From the NCBI GenBank assembly GCA_963995525.1, contig OZ023207.1:29357373-29421372 (forward strand): 64,000 nt of DNA, written 5' to 3'. The notes below the pieces were generated by a model. It was not told the DNA's origin and searched no databases. It saw only the letters and a program-made list of their open reading frames with translations. The stretch comes from Escarpia spicata (taxonomy: Eukaryota; Annelida; Polychaeta; Sabellida; Siboglinidae). Shown here one piece after another: positions 13,052 through 26,413 of this stretch (the stretch's first letter is position 1; each line of letters opens with the position of its first letter). A program made the position numbers and the translations under genes.

Positions 13052-13387
13052 TGACGGAGATGAAACGGTAACATGTAATTCCCCTTTCTGGTTAATCTAG
13101 TTATGTGTGTAGCTTAAGATCAGTCTAGCCTTCGTGAAGATTTGTAAAATGCAGGACATCTATTTGGGGTAAGACAACACTAAGGATCCGTCCGACGAAA
13201 GAGTGCACTTCAAATACTGTTTTGTTGTGATATGCGTGAATTGTTTCGATTTTTTATTTGATCATTTTGATATGGGACATGTTTGTCTCGTGAATACTGA
13301 ATGTAGTACTGTATTAGACAACAAAAAACATCAAATGGGAATGTATTTTCACACCCATAACTTACGTGTATTTCCTTGCAACTTACG
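13052..13387. repeat. Over-long chimeric monomer (336 bp) with out-of-register join
   Basis: The interval between conserved cores is 336 bp, against 321-327 in the monomers around it. At 13,241-13,262 the text reads through one monomer type (TTGTTTCGAT) and directly into the equivalent stretch of another type (GATTTTTTATTTGATC), so both alternative versions of the variable stretch are present in series. The three bases GAT are common to both parents at the join (13,248-13,250). The equivalent monomer at about 16,500 has only the first version, and the one at 12,911 only the second. Confidence 0.85.
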
Positions 13388-15153
13388 TGACGGAGATGAA
13401 ACGGTAACATGCATTCCCCTTTGTGGTTAATCTAGTTATGTGTGTAGCTTGATATCAGTCTAGCCTTTGTGAAGATTTGTAACGTCCAGGATATCTATTT
13501 GGGGTAAGACCACAATAAGGATCCGTCCGCCAAAGAGTGCACTTCAAGTACTGTTTTGTGGTGATATGCGTGAATTTTATCGATCACTTTGACATGGAAC
13601 ATGTTTGTCTCGTGAATACTGAATCTACTACTGCATTAGACAAAACAAAACATTAAATGGGAATCAGTTTTCACACCCATAATTTACTTACTATTTTCTT
13701 GTAACTTACGTGACGGAGAAGAAACGATAACATGTCATTCCCCTTTGTGGTTAATATAGTTATGTGTGTAGCTTAAGATCAGTCTATCCTTCGTGAAGAT
13801 TTGTAACGTGCAGGATATCTATTTGGGTTAAGACCACAATAAGGATCCGTCTGTCGAAAGAGTGCACTTCAAGTACTGTTTTGTGGTGATATGCGTGAAT
13901 TTGTTCGATCACTTTGATATGGGACAAGTTTGCCTCGTGAATACTGAATGTACTACTGCATTACATAACAAGAAACATCAAATGGGAATAAATGTTCACA
14001 CCCATAACTTACGTACCATTTTCTTGTAACTTACGTGACGGAGATGAAACGGTAACATGCATTCCCCTTTGTGGTAAATCTAGTTATGTGTGTAGCTTGA
14101 TATCAGTCTAGCCTTCGTGAAGATTTGTAACATGCAGGACATCTATTTGGAGTAAGACCACAATAAGGAACCGTCCGTCGAAAGAGTGCACTTCAAGTAC
14201 TGTTTTGTGGTGATATGCGTGAATTTTTTCGATCACTTTGATATGGGACTAGTTTGCCTCGTGAATACTGAATGTACTACAGCATTACATAACAAAAAAC
14301 ATCAAATGGGAATAAATTTTCACACCCATAACTTACGTACTATTTTCTTGTAACTTACGTGACGAAGATGAAACGGTAACATACATTCCCCTTTGTGGTT
14401 AATCTAGTTATGTGTGTAGCTTAAGATCAGTCTAGCCTTCGTGAAGATTTGTAACGTGCAGGATTTCTATTTGGGGCAAGACCACAATAAGGAACCGTCC
14501 GTCGAAAGAGTGCACTTCAAGTACTGTTTTGTGGTGATATGCGTGAATTTTTTCGATCACTTTGAAATGGGACTAGTTTGCCTCGTGAATACTGAATGTA
14601 CTACAGCATTACATAACAAAAAACATCAAATGGGAATAAATTTTCACACCCATAACTTACGTACTATTTTCTTGTAACTTACGTGACGGAGATGAAACGG
14701 TAACAGGCATTCCCCTTTGTGGTAAATCTAGTTATGAGTGTAGCTTGATATCAGTCTAGCCTTCGTGAAGATTTGTAACATGCAGGACATCTATTTGGAG
14801 TATGATCACAAAAAGGATCCGTGAGCCGAAAGAGTGCAATTAAAGTACCGTTTTGTGGTGATATGCGTGAATTTTGTTTGATCATTTCTACATGGGACAT
14901 GTTTGTCTCGTGAATACTGAATGTACTACTGCATTAGACAAACCAAAACTTTAAATGGGAATAAGTTTTCACACCCGTAACCTACGTACTATTTTCTTCT
15001 AACTTACGTGACGGAGATGAAACGGTAACATGCATTCCCCTTTGTGTTTAATATAGTTATGTGTGTAGCTTAAGATCAGTCTAGCATTCGTGAAGATTTG
15101 TAACATGCAGGATTTCTATTTGGGACAAGACCACAATAAGGAACTGTCCGTCG

Positions 15154-16507
15154 AAAGAGTGCACTTCAAGTACCGTTTTGTGGTGATATGCGTGAATTTT
15201 TTTTGATCACTTTCACACGGGACTTGTTTGTCTCGTGAATACTGAATGTACTACTGTATTAGACAACAACAAAATCAAATGGGAATGAATTCTCACACCC
15301 ATAAGTTACGTACTATTTTCTTGTAACTTACGTGACGGAGATGAAACGGTAACATACATTCCCCTTTGTGGTTAATCTAGTTATGTGTGTAGCTTAAGAT
15401 CAGTCTAGCCTTCGTGAACATTTGTAACGTGCAGGATTTCTATTTGGGATAAGACCACAATAAGGAACCGTCCGTCGAAAGAGTTCACTTCAAGTACCGT
15501 TTTGTGGTGATATGCGTGAATTTTGTTTGATCACTTCTACATGGGACATGTTTGTCTCGTGAATACTGAATGTACTACTGCATTAGACAAACCAAAACAT
15601 TAAATGGGAATCAGTTTTCACTCCCATAACTTACGTACTATTTTCTTCTAACTTACGTGACGGAGATGAAACGGTAACATGCATTCCCCTTTGTGTTTAA
15701 TATAGTTATGTGTGTAGCTTAAGATCAGTCTAGCATTCGTGAAGATTTGTAACATGCAGGACATCTATTTGGGGTAAGACCACAATAAGGATCCTTTCGC
15801 CGAAAGAGTGCATTTCAAGTACCGTTTTGTGGTGATATGCGTGATTTTTTATTTGCTCACTTTGATATGGGACATGTTTGTCTCGTGAATACTGAATGTA
15901 CTACGGCATTACTCAACAAAAAACATCAAATGGGAATGAATTTTCACACCCATAACTTACGTACTATTTTATTGTAACTTACGTGACGGAGATGAAACGA
16001 TAACATGCATTCCCCTTTGTTGTTAATGTGGTTATGTGTATAGCGTGAGATCAATCTAGTCTTCGTGAATATTTGTAACATGCAGGACATCTATTTGGGG
16101 TAAGACCACAATAAGGATCCTTTCGCCGAAAGACTGCATTTCAAGTACCGTTTTGTGGTGATATGCGTGATTTTTTATTTGATCATTTTGATATGGGACA
16201 TGTTTGTCTCGTGAATACTGAACGTACTACTGCATTACACAACAAAAAACATCAAATGGAAATGAATTTTAATACCCATAACTTACGTACTATTTTCTTG
16301 TAAATTACGTGACGGAGATGAAACGGTAACATGTAATTCCCCTTTCTGGTTAATCTAGTTATGTGTGTAGCTTAAGATCAGTCTAGCCTTCGTGAAGATT
16401 TGTAAAATGCAGGACATCTATTTGGGGTAAGACAACACTAAGGATCCGTCCGACGAAAGAGTGCACTTCAAATACTGTTTTGTTGTGATATGCGTGAATT
16501 GTTTCGA
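15154..16507. repeat. Four-monomer segment, copy of 11896-13249
   Basis: The offset is a constant 3258 bp. Shared rare variants include TACTACGGCATT (12,641 and 15,899) and GTTGTTAATGTGG in place of GTGGTTAATCTAG. The copy ends at the point where 13,250 becomes chimeric, which supports the chimera being a later or separate event at that spot. Confidence 0.8.
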
Positions 16508-16842
16508 TCACTTTGATATGTGACATGTTTGTCTCGTGAATACTGAATGTACTACTTCATTAGACAACAAAAAACATCAAATGGAAATGAATTTTTACAC
16601 ATAACTTACGTACTATTTTCTTGTAACTTACGTGACGGAGATGAAACTGTAACATGAATTCCCGTTTGCGGTTAATCTAGTTATGTTTGTAGCTTGATAT
16701 CAGTCTAGACTTCGTGAAGATTTGTAACATGCAGGACATATATTTGGAGAAAGAAAACAATAAGGATCCGTGAGCCGAAAGAGTGCACTTCAAGTACCGT
16801 TTTGTGGTGATATGCGTGATTTTGTTTTGATCACTTTGACAC

Positions 16843-18737
16843 GGGACATGTTTGTCTCGTGAATACTGAATGTAGTACTGTATTAGACAACAAAAAACAT
16901 CAAATGGGAATGTATTTTCACACCCATAACTTACGTGTATTTCCTTGCAACTTACGTGACGGAGATGAAACGGTAACATGCATTCCCCTTTGTGGTTAAT
17001 CTAGTTATGTGTGTAGCTTGATATCAGTCTAGCCTTTGTGAAGATTTGTAACGTCCAGGATATCTATTTGGGGTAAGACCACAATAAGGATCCGTCCGCC
17101 AAAGAGTGCACTTCAAGTACTGTTTTGTGGTGATATGCGTGAATTTTATCGATCACTTTGACATGGAACATGTTTGTCTCGTGAATACTGAATCTACTAC
17201 TGCATTAGACAAAACAAAACATTAAATGGGAATCAGTTTTCACACCCATAATTTACTTACTATTTTCTTGTAACTTACGTGACGGAGAAGAAACGATAAC
17301 ATGTCATTCCCCTTTGTGGTTAATATAGTTATGTGTGTAGCTTAAGATCAGTCTATCCTTCGTGAAGATTTGTAACGTGCAGGATATCTATTTGGGTTAA
17401 GACCACAATAAGGATCCGTCTGTCGAAAGAGTGCACTTCAAGTACTGTTTTGTGGTGATATGCGTGAATTTGTTCGATCACTTTGATATGGGACAAGTTT
17501 GCCTCGTGAATACTGAATGTACTACTGCATTACATAACAAGAAACATCAAATGGGAATAAATGTTCACACCCATAACTTACGTACCATTTTCTTGTAACT
17601 TACGTGACGGAGATGAAACGGTAACATGCATTCCCCTTTGTGGTAAATCTAGTTATGTGTGTAGCTTGATATCAGTCTAGCCTTCGTGAAGATTTGTAAC
17701 ATGCAGGACATCTATTTGGAGTAAGACCACAATAAGGAACCGTCCGTCGAAAGAGTGCACTTCAAGTACTGTTTTGTGGTGATATGCGTGAATTTTTTCG
17801 ATCACTTTGATATGGGACTAGTTTGCCTCGTGAATACTGAATGTACTACAGCATTACATAACAAAAAACATCAAATGGGAATAAATTTTCACACCCATAA
17901 CTTACGTACTATTTTCTTGTAACTTACGTGACGAAGATGAAACGGTAACATACATTCCCCTTTGTGGTTAATCTAGTTATGTGTGTAGCTTAAGATCAGT
18001 CTAGCCTTCGTGAAGATTTGTAACGTGCAGGATTTCTATTTGGGGCAAGACCACAATAAGGAACCGTCCGTCGAAAGAGTGCACTTCAAGTACTGTTTTG
18101 TGGTGATATGCGTGAATTTTTTCGATCACTTTGAAATGGGACTAGTTTGCCTCGTGAATACTGAATGTACTACAGCATTACATAACAAAAAACATCAAAT
18201 GGGAATAAATTTTCACACCCATAACTTACGTACTATTTTCTTGTAACTTACGTGACGGAGATGAAACGGTAACAGGCATTCCCCTTTGTGGTAAATCTAG
18301 TTATGAGTGTAGCTTGATATCAGTCTAGCCTTCGTGAAGATTTGTAACATGCAGGACATCTATTTGGAGTATGATCACAAAAAGGATCCGTGAGCCGAAA
18401 GAGTGCAATTAAAGTACCGTTTTGTGGTGATATGCGTGAATTTTGTTTGATCATTTCTACATGGGACATGTTTGTCTCGTGAATACTGAATGTACTACTG
18501 CATTAGACAAACCAAAACTTTAAATGGGAATAAGTTTTCACACCCGTAACCTACGTACTATTTTCTTCTAACTTACGTGACGGAGATGAAACGGTAACAT
18601 GCATTCCCCTTTGTGTTTAATATAGTTATGTGTGTAGCTTAAGATCAGTCTAGCATTCGTGAAGATTTGTAACATGCAGGATTTCTATTTGGGACAAGAC
18701 CACAATAAGGAACTGTCCGTCGAAAGAGTGCACTTCA
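16843..18737. repeat. ~6-monomer segment, copy of 13274-15168
   Basis: The offset is a constant 3569 bp (11 monomers). The pair shares the rare GTCCAGGATATC, the one-base-shorter barcode CCGCCAAAGAG, AATCTACTACTGC, and GGACTAGTTTGCC variants. Left and right edges lie in conserved text, so the breakpoints were homologous exchanges that left no scar. Confidence 0.82.
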
Positions 18738-19324
18738 AGTACTGTTTTGTGGTGATATGCGTGAATTTGTTCGATCACTTTGATATGGGACTAGTTTGCC
18801 TCGAGAATACTGAATGTACTACTGCATTACATAACAAAAAACATCAAATGGGAATAAATTTTCACACCCATAACTTACGTACTATTTTCTTGTAACTTAC
18901 GTGACGGAGATGAAACGGTAACAGGCATTCCCCTTTGTGGTAAATCTAGTTATGAGTGTAGCTTGATATCAGTCTAGCCTTCGTGAAGGTTTGTAACATG
19001 CAGGACATCTATTTGGAGTAAGATCACAAAAAGGATCCGTGAGCCGAAAGAGTGCACTTCAAGTACCGTTTTGTGGTGATATGCGTGAATTTTCTTTGAT
19101 CATTTCTACATGGGACATGTTTGTCTCGTGAATACTGAATGTACTACTGCATTAGACAAACCAAAACTTTAAATGGGAATCAGTTTTCACACCCGTAACC
19201 TACGTACTATTTTCTTCTAACTTACGTGACGGAGATGAAACGGTAACATGCATTCCCCTTTGTGTTTAATATAGTTATGTGTGTAGCTTAAGATCAGTCT
19301 AGCATTCGTGAAGATTTGTAACAT

Positions 19325-20494
19325 ACAGGACATCTATTTGGGGTAAGACCACAATAAGGATCCTTTCGCCGAAAGAGTGCATTTCAAGTACCGTTTTGTG
19401 GTGATATGCGTGATTTTTTATTTGATCATTTTGATATGGGACATGTTTGTCTCGTGAATACTGAACGTACTACTGCATTACACAACAAAAAACATCAAAT
19501 GGAAATGAATTTTAATACCCATAACTTACGTACTATTTTCTTGTAAATTACGTGACGGAGATGAAACGGTAACATGTAATTCCCCTTTCTGGTTAATCTA
19601 GTTATGTGTGTAGCTTAAGATCAGTCTAGCCTTCGTGAAGATTTGTAAAATGCAGGACATCTATTTGGGGTAAGACAACACTAAGGATCCGTCCGACGAA
19701 AGAGTGCACTTCAAATACTGTTTTGTTGTGATATGCGTGAATTGTTTCGATCACTTTGATATGTGACATGTTTGTCTCGTGAATACTGAATGTACTACTT
19801 CATTAGACAACAAAAAACATCAAATGGAAATGAATTTTTACACATAACTTACGTACTATTTTCTTGTAACTTACGTGACGGAGATGAAACTGTAACATGA
19901 ATTCCCGTTTGCGGTTAATCTAGTTATGTTTGTAGCTTGATATCAGTCTAGACTTCGTGAAGATTTGTAACATGCAGGACATATATTTGGAGAAAGAAAA
20001 CAATAAGGATCCGTGAGCCGAAAGAGTGCACTTCAAGTACCGTTTTGTGGTGATATGCGTGATTTTGTTTTGATCACTTTGACACGGGACATGTTTGTCT
20101 CGTGAATACTGAATGTAGTACTGTATTAGACAACAAAAAACATCAAATGGGAATGTATTTTCACACCCATAACTTACGTGTATTTCCTTGCAACTTACGT
20201 GACGGAGATGAAACGGTAACATGCATTCCCCTTTGTGGTTAATCTAGTTATGTGTGTAGCTTGATATCAGTCTAGCCTTCGTGAAGATTTGTAACGTCCA
20301 GGATATCTATTTGGGGTAAGACCACAATAAGGATCCGTCCGCCAAAGAGTGCACTTCAAGTACTGTTTTGTGGTGATATGCGTGAATTTTATCGATCACT
20401 TTGACATGGAACATGTTTGTCTCGTGAATACTGAATCTACTACTGCATTAGACAAAACAAAACATTAAATGGGAATCAGTTTTCACACCCATAA
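19325..20494. repeat. ~3.6-monomer segment, copy of 16082-17251
   Basis: The offset is 3243 bp (10 monomers). The copies share the AATGAATTTTAATACCC and TGTAAATTACGTGACGG variants, and the TTTTTACACATAAC monomer with its 4-bp deletion. Beyond 20,495 the text switches to the variant GTGACGAAGATG, previously seen at about 17,928, marking another in-register exchange. Confidence 0.8.
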
Positions 20495-20555
20495 CTTACG
20501 TACTATTTTCTTGTAACTTACGTGACGAAGATGAAACGGTAACATACATTCCCCT

Positions 20556-23484
20556 TTGTGGTTAATCTAGTTATGTGTGTAGCTTAAGATCAGTCTAGCC
20601 TTAGTGAAGATTTGTAACGTGCAGGATTTCTATTTGGGGCAAGACCACAATAAGGAACCGTCCGTCGAAAGAGTGCACTTCAAGTACTGTTTTGTGGTGA
20701 TATGCGTGAATTTTGTTTGATCATTTCTACATGGGACATGTTTGTCTCGTGAATACTGAATGTACTACTGCATTAGACAAACCAAAACTTTAAATGGGAA
20801 TCAGTTTTCACACCATTAACCTACGTACTATTTTCTTCTAACTTACGTGACGGAGATGAAACGGTAACATGCATTCCCCTTTGTGTTTAATATAGTTATG
20901 TGTGTAGCTTAAGATCAGTCTAGCATTCGTGAAGATTTGTAACATGCAGGACATCTATTTGGGGTAAGACCACAATAAGGATCCTTTCGCCGAAAGAGTG
21001 CATTTCAAGTACCGTTTTGTGGTGATATGCGTGATTTTTTATTTGATCACTTTGATATGGGACATGTTTGTCTCGTGAATACTGAATGTACTACTGCATT
21101 ACTCAACAAAAAACATCAAATGGGAATGAATTTTCACACCCATAACTTACGTACTATTTTCTGGTAACTTACGTGACGGAGATGAAACGATAACATGCAT
21201 TCCCCTTTGTTGTTAATGTGGTTATGTGTATAGCGTGAGATCAATCTAGCCTTCGTGAATATTTTTAACATGCAGGACATCTATTTGGGGTAAGACCACA
21301 ATAAGGATCCTTTCGCCGAAAGACTGCATTTCAAGTACCGTTTTGTGGTGATATGTGTGATTTTTTATTTGATCACTTTGATATGGGACATGCTTATCTC
21401 GTGAATACTGAACGTACTACTGCAGTACACAACAAAAAACATCAAATGGGAATGAATTTTAACACCCATAACTTACGTACTATTTTCTTGTAAATTACGT
21501 GACGGAGATGAAACAGTAACATGTCATTCCCCTTTCTGGTTAAACTAGTTATGTGTGTAGCTTAAGATCAGTCTAGCCTTCGTGAAGATTTGTAACGTGC
21601 AGGATTTATATTTGGGGCAAGACCACAATAAGGAACCGTCCGTCGAAAGAGTGCACTTCAAGTACTGTTTTGTGGTGATATGCGTGAATTTTTTCGATCA
21701 CTTTGATATGGGACTAGTTTGCCTCGTGAATACTGAATGTACTACAGCATTACATAACAAAAAACATCAAATGGGAATAAATTTTCACAGCCATAACTTA
21801 CGTACTATTTTCTTGTAACTTACGTGACGGAGATGAAACGGTAACAGGCATTCCCCTTTGTGGTAAATCTAGTAATGAGTGTAGCTTGATATCAGTCTAG
21901 CCTTCGTGAAGATTTGTAACATGCAGGACATCTATTTGGAGTAAGATCACAAAAAGTATCCGTGAGCCGAAAGAGTGCACTTCAAGTACCGTTTTGTGGT
22001 GATATGCGTGAATTTTGTTTGATCATTTCTACATGGGACATGTTTGTCTCGTGAATACTGAATGTACTACTGCATTAGACAAACCAAAACTTTAAATGGG
22101 AATCAGTTTTAACACCCGTAACCTACGTACTATTTTCTTCTAACTTACGTGACGGAGATGAAACGGTAACATGCATTCACCTTTGTGTTTAATATAGATA
22201 TGTGTGTAGCTTAAGATCAGTCTAGCATTCGTGAAGATTTGTAACATGCAGGACATCTATTTGGGGTAAGACCACAATAAGGATCCTTTCGCCGAAAGAG
22301 TGCATTTCAAGTACCGTTTTGTGGTGATATGCGTGATTTTTTATTTGATCACTTTGATATGGGACATGTTTGTCTCGTGAATACTGAATGTACTACTGCA
22401 TTACTCAACAAAAAACATCAAATGGGAATGAATTTTCACACCCATAACTTACGTACTATTTTCTGGTAACTTACGTGACGGAGATGAAACGATAACATGC
22501 ATTCCCCTTTGTTGTTAATGTGGTTATGTGTATAGCGTGAGATCAATCTAGCCTTCGTGAATATTTGTAACATGCAGGACATCTATTTGGGGTAAGACCA
22601 CAATAAGGATCCTTTCGCCGAAAGACTGCATTTCAAGTACCGTTTTGTGGTGATATGTGTGATTTTTTATTTGATCACTTTGATATGGGACATGCTTGTC
22701 TCGTGAATACTGAACGTACTACTGCAGTACACAACAAAAAACATGAAATGGGAATGAATTTTAACACCCATAACTTACGTACTATTTTCTTGTAAATTAC
22801 GTGACGGAGATGAAACAGTAACATGTCATTCCCCTTTCTGGTTAAACTAGTTATGTGTGTAGCTTAAGATCAGTCTAGCCTTCGTGAAGATTTGTAACGT
22901 GCAGGATTTATATTTGGGGCAAGACCACAATAAGGAACCGTCCGTCGAAAGAGTGCACTTCAAGTACTGTTTTGTGGTGATATGCGTGAATTTGTTCGAT
23001 CACTTTGATATGGGACTAGTTTGCCTCGTGAATACTGAATGTACTACTGCATTACATAACAAAAAACATCAAATGGGAATACATTTTCACACCCATAACT
23101 TACGTACTATTTTCTTGTAACTTACGTGACGGAGATGAAACGGTAACAGGCATTCCCCTTTGTGGTAAATCTAGTTATGAGTGTAGCTTGATATCAGTCT
23201 AGCCTTCGTGAAGATTTGTAACATGCAGGACATCTATTTGGAGTAAGATCACAAAAAGGATCCGTGAGCCGAAAGAGTGCACTTCAGGTACCGTTTTGTG
23301 GTGATATGCGTGAATTTTCTTTGATCATTTCTACATGGGACATGTTTGTCTCGTGAATACTGAATGTACTACTGCATTAGACAAACCAAAACTTTAAATG
23401 GGAATCAGTTTTCACACCCGTAACCTACGTACTATTTTCTTCTAACTTACGTGACGGAGATGAAACGGTAACATGCATTCCCCT
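20556..23484. repeat. 9-monomer HOR (2929 bp), copy 1
   Basis: This unit repeats at 23485-26413 with offset 2929 bp. I name subtypes by the barcode: P = GGAACC-GTCCGTC, E = GATCC or TATCC-GTGAGC, T1 = TTTCGC followed by AAAGAG, T2 = TTTCGC followed by AAAGAC. The order is P/E hybrid, T1, T2, P, E, T1, T2, P, E. The first monomer has a P barcode but the E-type sequence downstream (GTTTGATCATTTCTACATGG). A few substitutions separate the copies, for example ATTTTTAAC/ATTTGTAAC near 21,263 and CTTATC/CTTGTC near 21,393. Confidence 0.88.
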
Positions 23485-26413
23485 TTGTGGTTAATCTAGT
23501 TATGTGTGTAGCTTAAGATCAGTCTAGCCTTAGTGAAGATTTGTAACGTGCAGGATTTCTATTTGGGGCAAGACCACAATAAGGAACCGTCCGTCGAAAG
23601 AGTGCACTTCAAGTACTGTTTTGTGGTGATATGCGTGAATTTTGTTTGATCATTTCTACATGGGACATGTTTGTCTCGTGAATACTGAATGTACTACTGC
23701 ATTAGACAAACCAAAACTTTAAATGGGAATCAGTTTTCACACCATTAACCTACGTACTATTTTCTTCTAACTTACGTGACGGAGATGAAACGGTAACATG
23801 CATTCCCCTTTGTGTTTAATATAGTTATGTGTGTAGCTTAAGATCAGTCTAGCATTCGTGAAGATTTGTAACATGCAGGACATCTATTTGGGGTAAGACC
23901 ACAATAAGGATCCTTTCGCCGAAAGAGTGCATTTCAAGTACCGTTTTGTGGTGATATGCGTGATTTTTTATTTGATCACTTTGATATGGGACATGTTTGT
24001 CTCGTGAATACTGAATGTACTACTGCATTACTCAACAAAAAACATCAAATGGGAATGAATTTTCACACCCATAACTTACGTACTATTTTCTGGTAACTTA
24101 CGTGACGGAGATGAAACGATAACATGCATTCCCCTTTGTTGTTAATGTGGTTATGTGTATAGCGTGAGATCAATCTAGCCTTCGTGAATATTTGTAACAT
24201 GCAGGACATCTATTTGGGGTAAGACCACAATAAGGATCCTTTCGCCGAAAGACTGCATTTCAAGTACCGTTTTGTGGTGATATGTGTGATTTTTTATTTG
24301 ATCACTTTGATATGGGACATGCTTGTCTCGTGAATACTGAACGTACTACTGCAGTACACAACAAAAAACATCAAATGGGAATGAATTTTAACACCCATAA
24401 CTTACGTACTATTTTCTTGTAAATTACGTGACGGAGATGAAACAGTAACATGTCATTCCCCTTTCTGGTTAAACTAGTTATGTGTGTAGCTTAAGATCAG
24501 TCTAGCCTTCGTGAAGATTTGTAACGTGCAGGATTTATATTTGGGGCAAGACCACAATAAGGAACCGTCCGTCGAAAGAGTGCACTTCAAGTACTGTTTT
24601 GTGGTGATATGCGTGAATTTTTTCGATCACTTTGATATGGGACTAGTTTGCCTCGTGAATACTGAATGTACTACAGCATTACATAACAAAAAACATCAAA
24701 TGGGAATAAATTTTCACAGCCATAACTTACGTACTATTTTCTTGTAACTTACGTGACGGAGATGAAACGGTAACAGGCATTCCCCTTTGTGGTAAATCTA
24801 GTAATGAGTGTAGCTTGATATCAGTCTAGCCTTCGTGAAGATTTGTAACATGCAGGACATCTATTTGGAGTAAGATCACAAAAAGTATCCGTGAGCCGAA
24901 AGAGTGCACTTCAAGTACCGTTTTGTGGTGATATGCGTGAATTTTGTTTGATCATTTCTACATGGGACATGTTTGTCTCGTGAATACTGAATGTACTACT
25001 GCATTAGACAAACCAAAACTTTAAATGGGAATCAGTTTTAACACCCGTAACCTACGTACTATTTTCTTCTAACTTACGTGACGGAGATGAAACGGTAACA
25101 TGCATTCACCTTTGTGTTTAATATAGATATGTGTGTAGCTTAAGATCAGTCTAGCATTCGTGAAGATTTGTAACATGCAGGACATCTATTTGGGGTAAGA
25201 CCACAATAAGGATCCTTTCGCCGAAAGAGTGCATTTCAAGTACCGTTTTGTGGTGATATGCGTGATTTTTTATTTGATCACTTTGATATGGGACATGTTT
25301 GTCTCGTGAATACTGAATGTACTACTGCATTACTCAACAAAAAACATCAAATGGGAATTAATTTTCACACCCATAACTTACGTACTATTTTCTGGTAACT
25401 TACGTGACGGAGATGAAACGATAACATGCATTCCCCTTTGTTGTTAATGTGGTTATGTGTATAGCGTGAGATCAATCTAGCCTTCGTGAATATTTGTAAC
25501 ATGCAGGACATCTATTTGGGGTAAGACCACAATAAGGATCCTTTCGCCGAAAGACTGCATTTCAAGTACCGTTTTGTGGTGATATGTGTGATTTTTTATT
25601 TGATCACTTTGATATGGGACATGCTTGTCTCGTGAATACTGAACGTACTACTGCAGTACACAACAAAAAACATGAAATGGGAATGAATTTTAACACCCAT
25701 AACTTACGTACTATTTTCTTGTAAATTACGTGACGGAGATGAAACAGTAACATGTCATTCCCCTTTCTGGTTAAACTAGTTATGTGTGTAGCTTAAGATC
25801 AGTCTAGCCTTCGTGAAGATTTGTAACGTGCAGGATTTATATTTGGGGCAAGACCACAATAAGGAACCGTCCGTCGAAAGAGTGCACTTCAAGTACTGTT
25901 TTGTGGTGATATGCGTGAATTTGTTCGATCACTTTGATATGGGACTAGTTTGCCTCGTGAATACTGAATGTACTACTGCATTACATAACAAAAAACATCA
26001 AATGGGAATACATTTTCACACCCATAACTTACGTACTATTTTCTTGTAACTTACGTGACGGAGATGAAACGGTAACAGGCATTCCCCTTTGTGGTAAATC
26101 TAGTTATGAGTGTAGCTTGATATCAGTCTAGCCTTCGTGAAGATTTGTAACATGCAGGACATCTATTTGGAGTAAGATCACAAAAAGGATCCGTGAGCCG
26201 AAAGAGTGCACTTCAGGTACCGTTTTGTGGTGATATGCGTGAATTTTCTTTGATCATTTCTACATGGGACATGTTTGTCTCGTGAATACTGAATGTACTA
26301 CTGCATTAGACAAACCAAAACTTTAAATGGGAATCAGTTTTCACACCCGTAACCTACGTACTATTTTCTTCTAACTTACGTGACGGAGATGAAACGGTAA
26401 CATGCATTCCCCT
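23485..26413. repeat. 9-monomer HOR (2929 bp), copy 2
   Basis: This is a tandem copy of 20556-23484 in the same subtype order. Its right two thirds also form the start of the first 2604-bp unit, so the 9-monomer and 8-monomer periods overlap and share six monomers. After 26,413 the sequence no longer follows the 9-monomer order: GTGTTTAATATAG appears where GTGGTTAATCTAG would start a third copy. Confidence 0.88.

Larger units (their letters stand above)
12883..20555. repeat. Mosaic block built from 10- and 11-monomer exchanges
   Basis: Roughly 23-24 monomers in which three long segment pairs overlap. They are 11896-13249 with 15154-16507 (offset 3258), 13274-15168 with 16843-18737 (offset 3569), and 16082-17251 with 19325-20494 (offset 3243). 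The differing offsets show no clean tandem unit here but several unequal exchanges of about 10-11 monomers superimposed. One monomer near 13,250 is over-long. No gene or foreign sequence was seen. Confidence 0.85.

Noticed and set aside
16677..16979. 100-codon - strand open frame, also at 19920-20222, and related 60-90-codon frames elsewhere
   Set aside because: It is the longest open frame in the window, but only a shadow of the satellite monomer. Both copies lie in segments duplicated at offset 3243, and related monomers carry stops in the same frame.
21582..21818. Recurring 78-codon + strand open frame, present in many monomers (for example 14441, 18010, 21582, 24511, 33297)
   Set aside because: It is the same frame recurring in one monomer subtype and is broken by single substitutions in others. 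Monomer lengths of 321-327 bp mostly are not multiples of three, so the frame cannot run on. There is no codon bias, promoter or known domain, and overlapping frames of similar length exist on the other strand.
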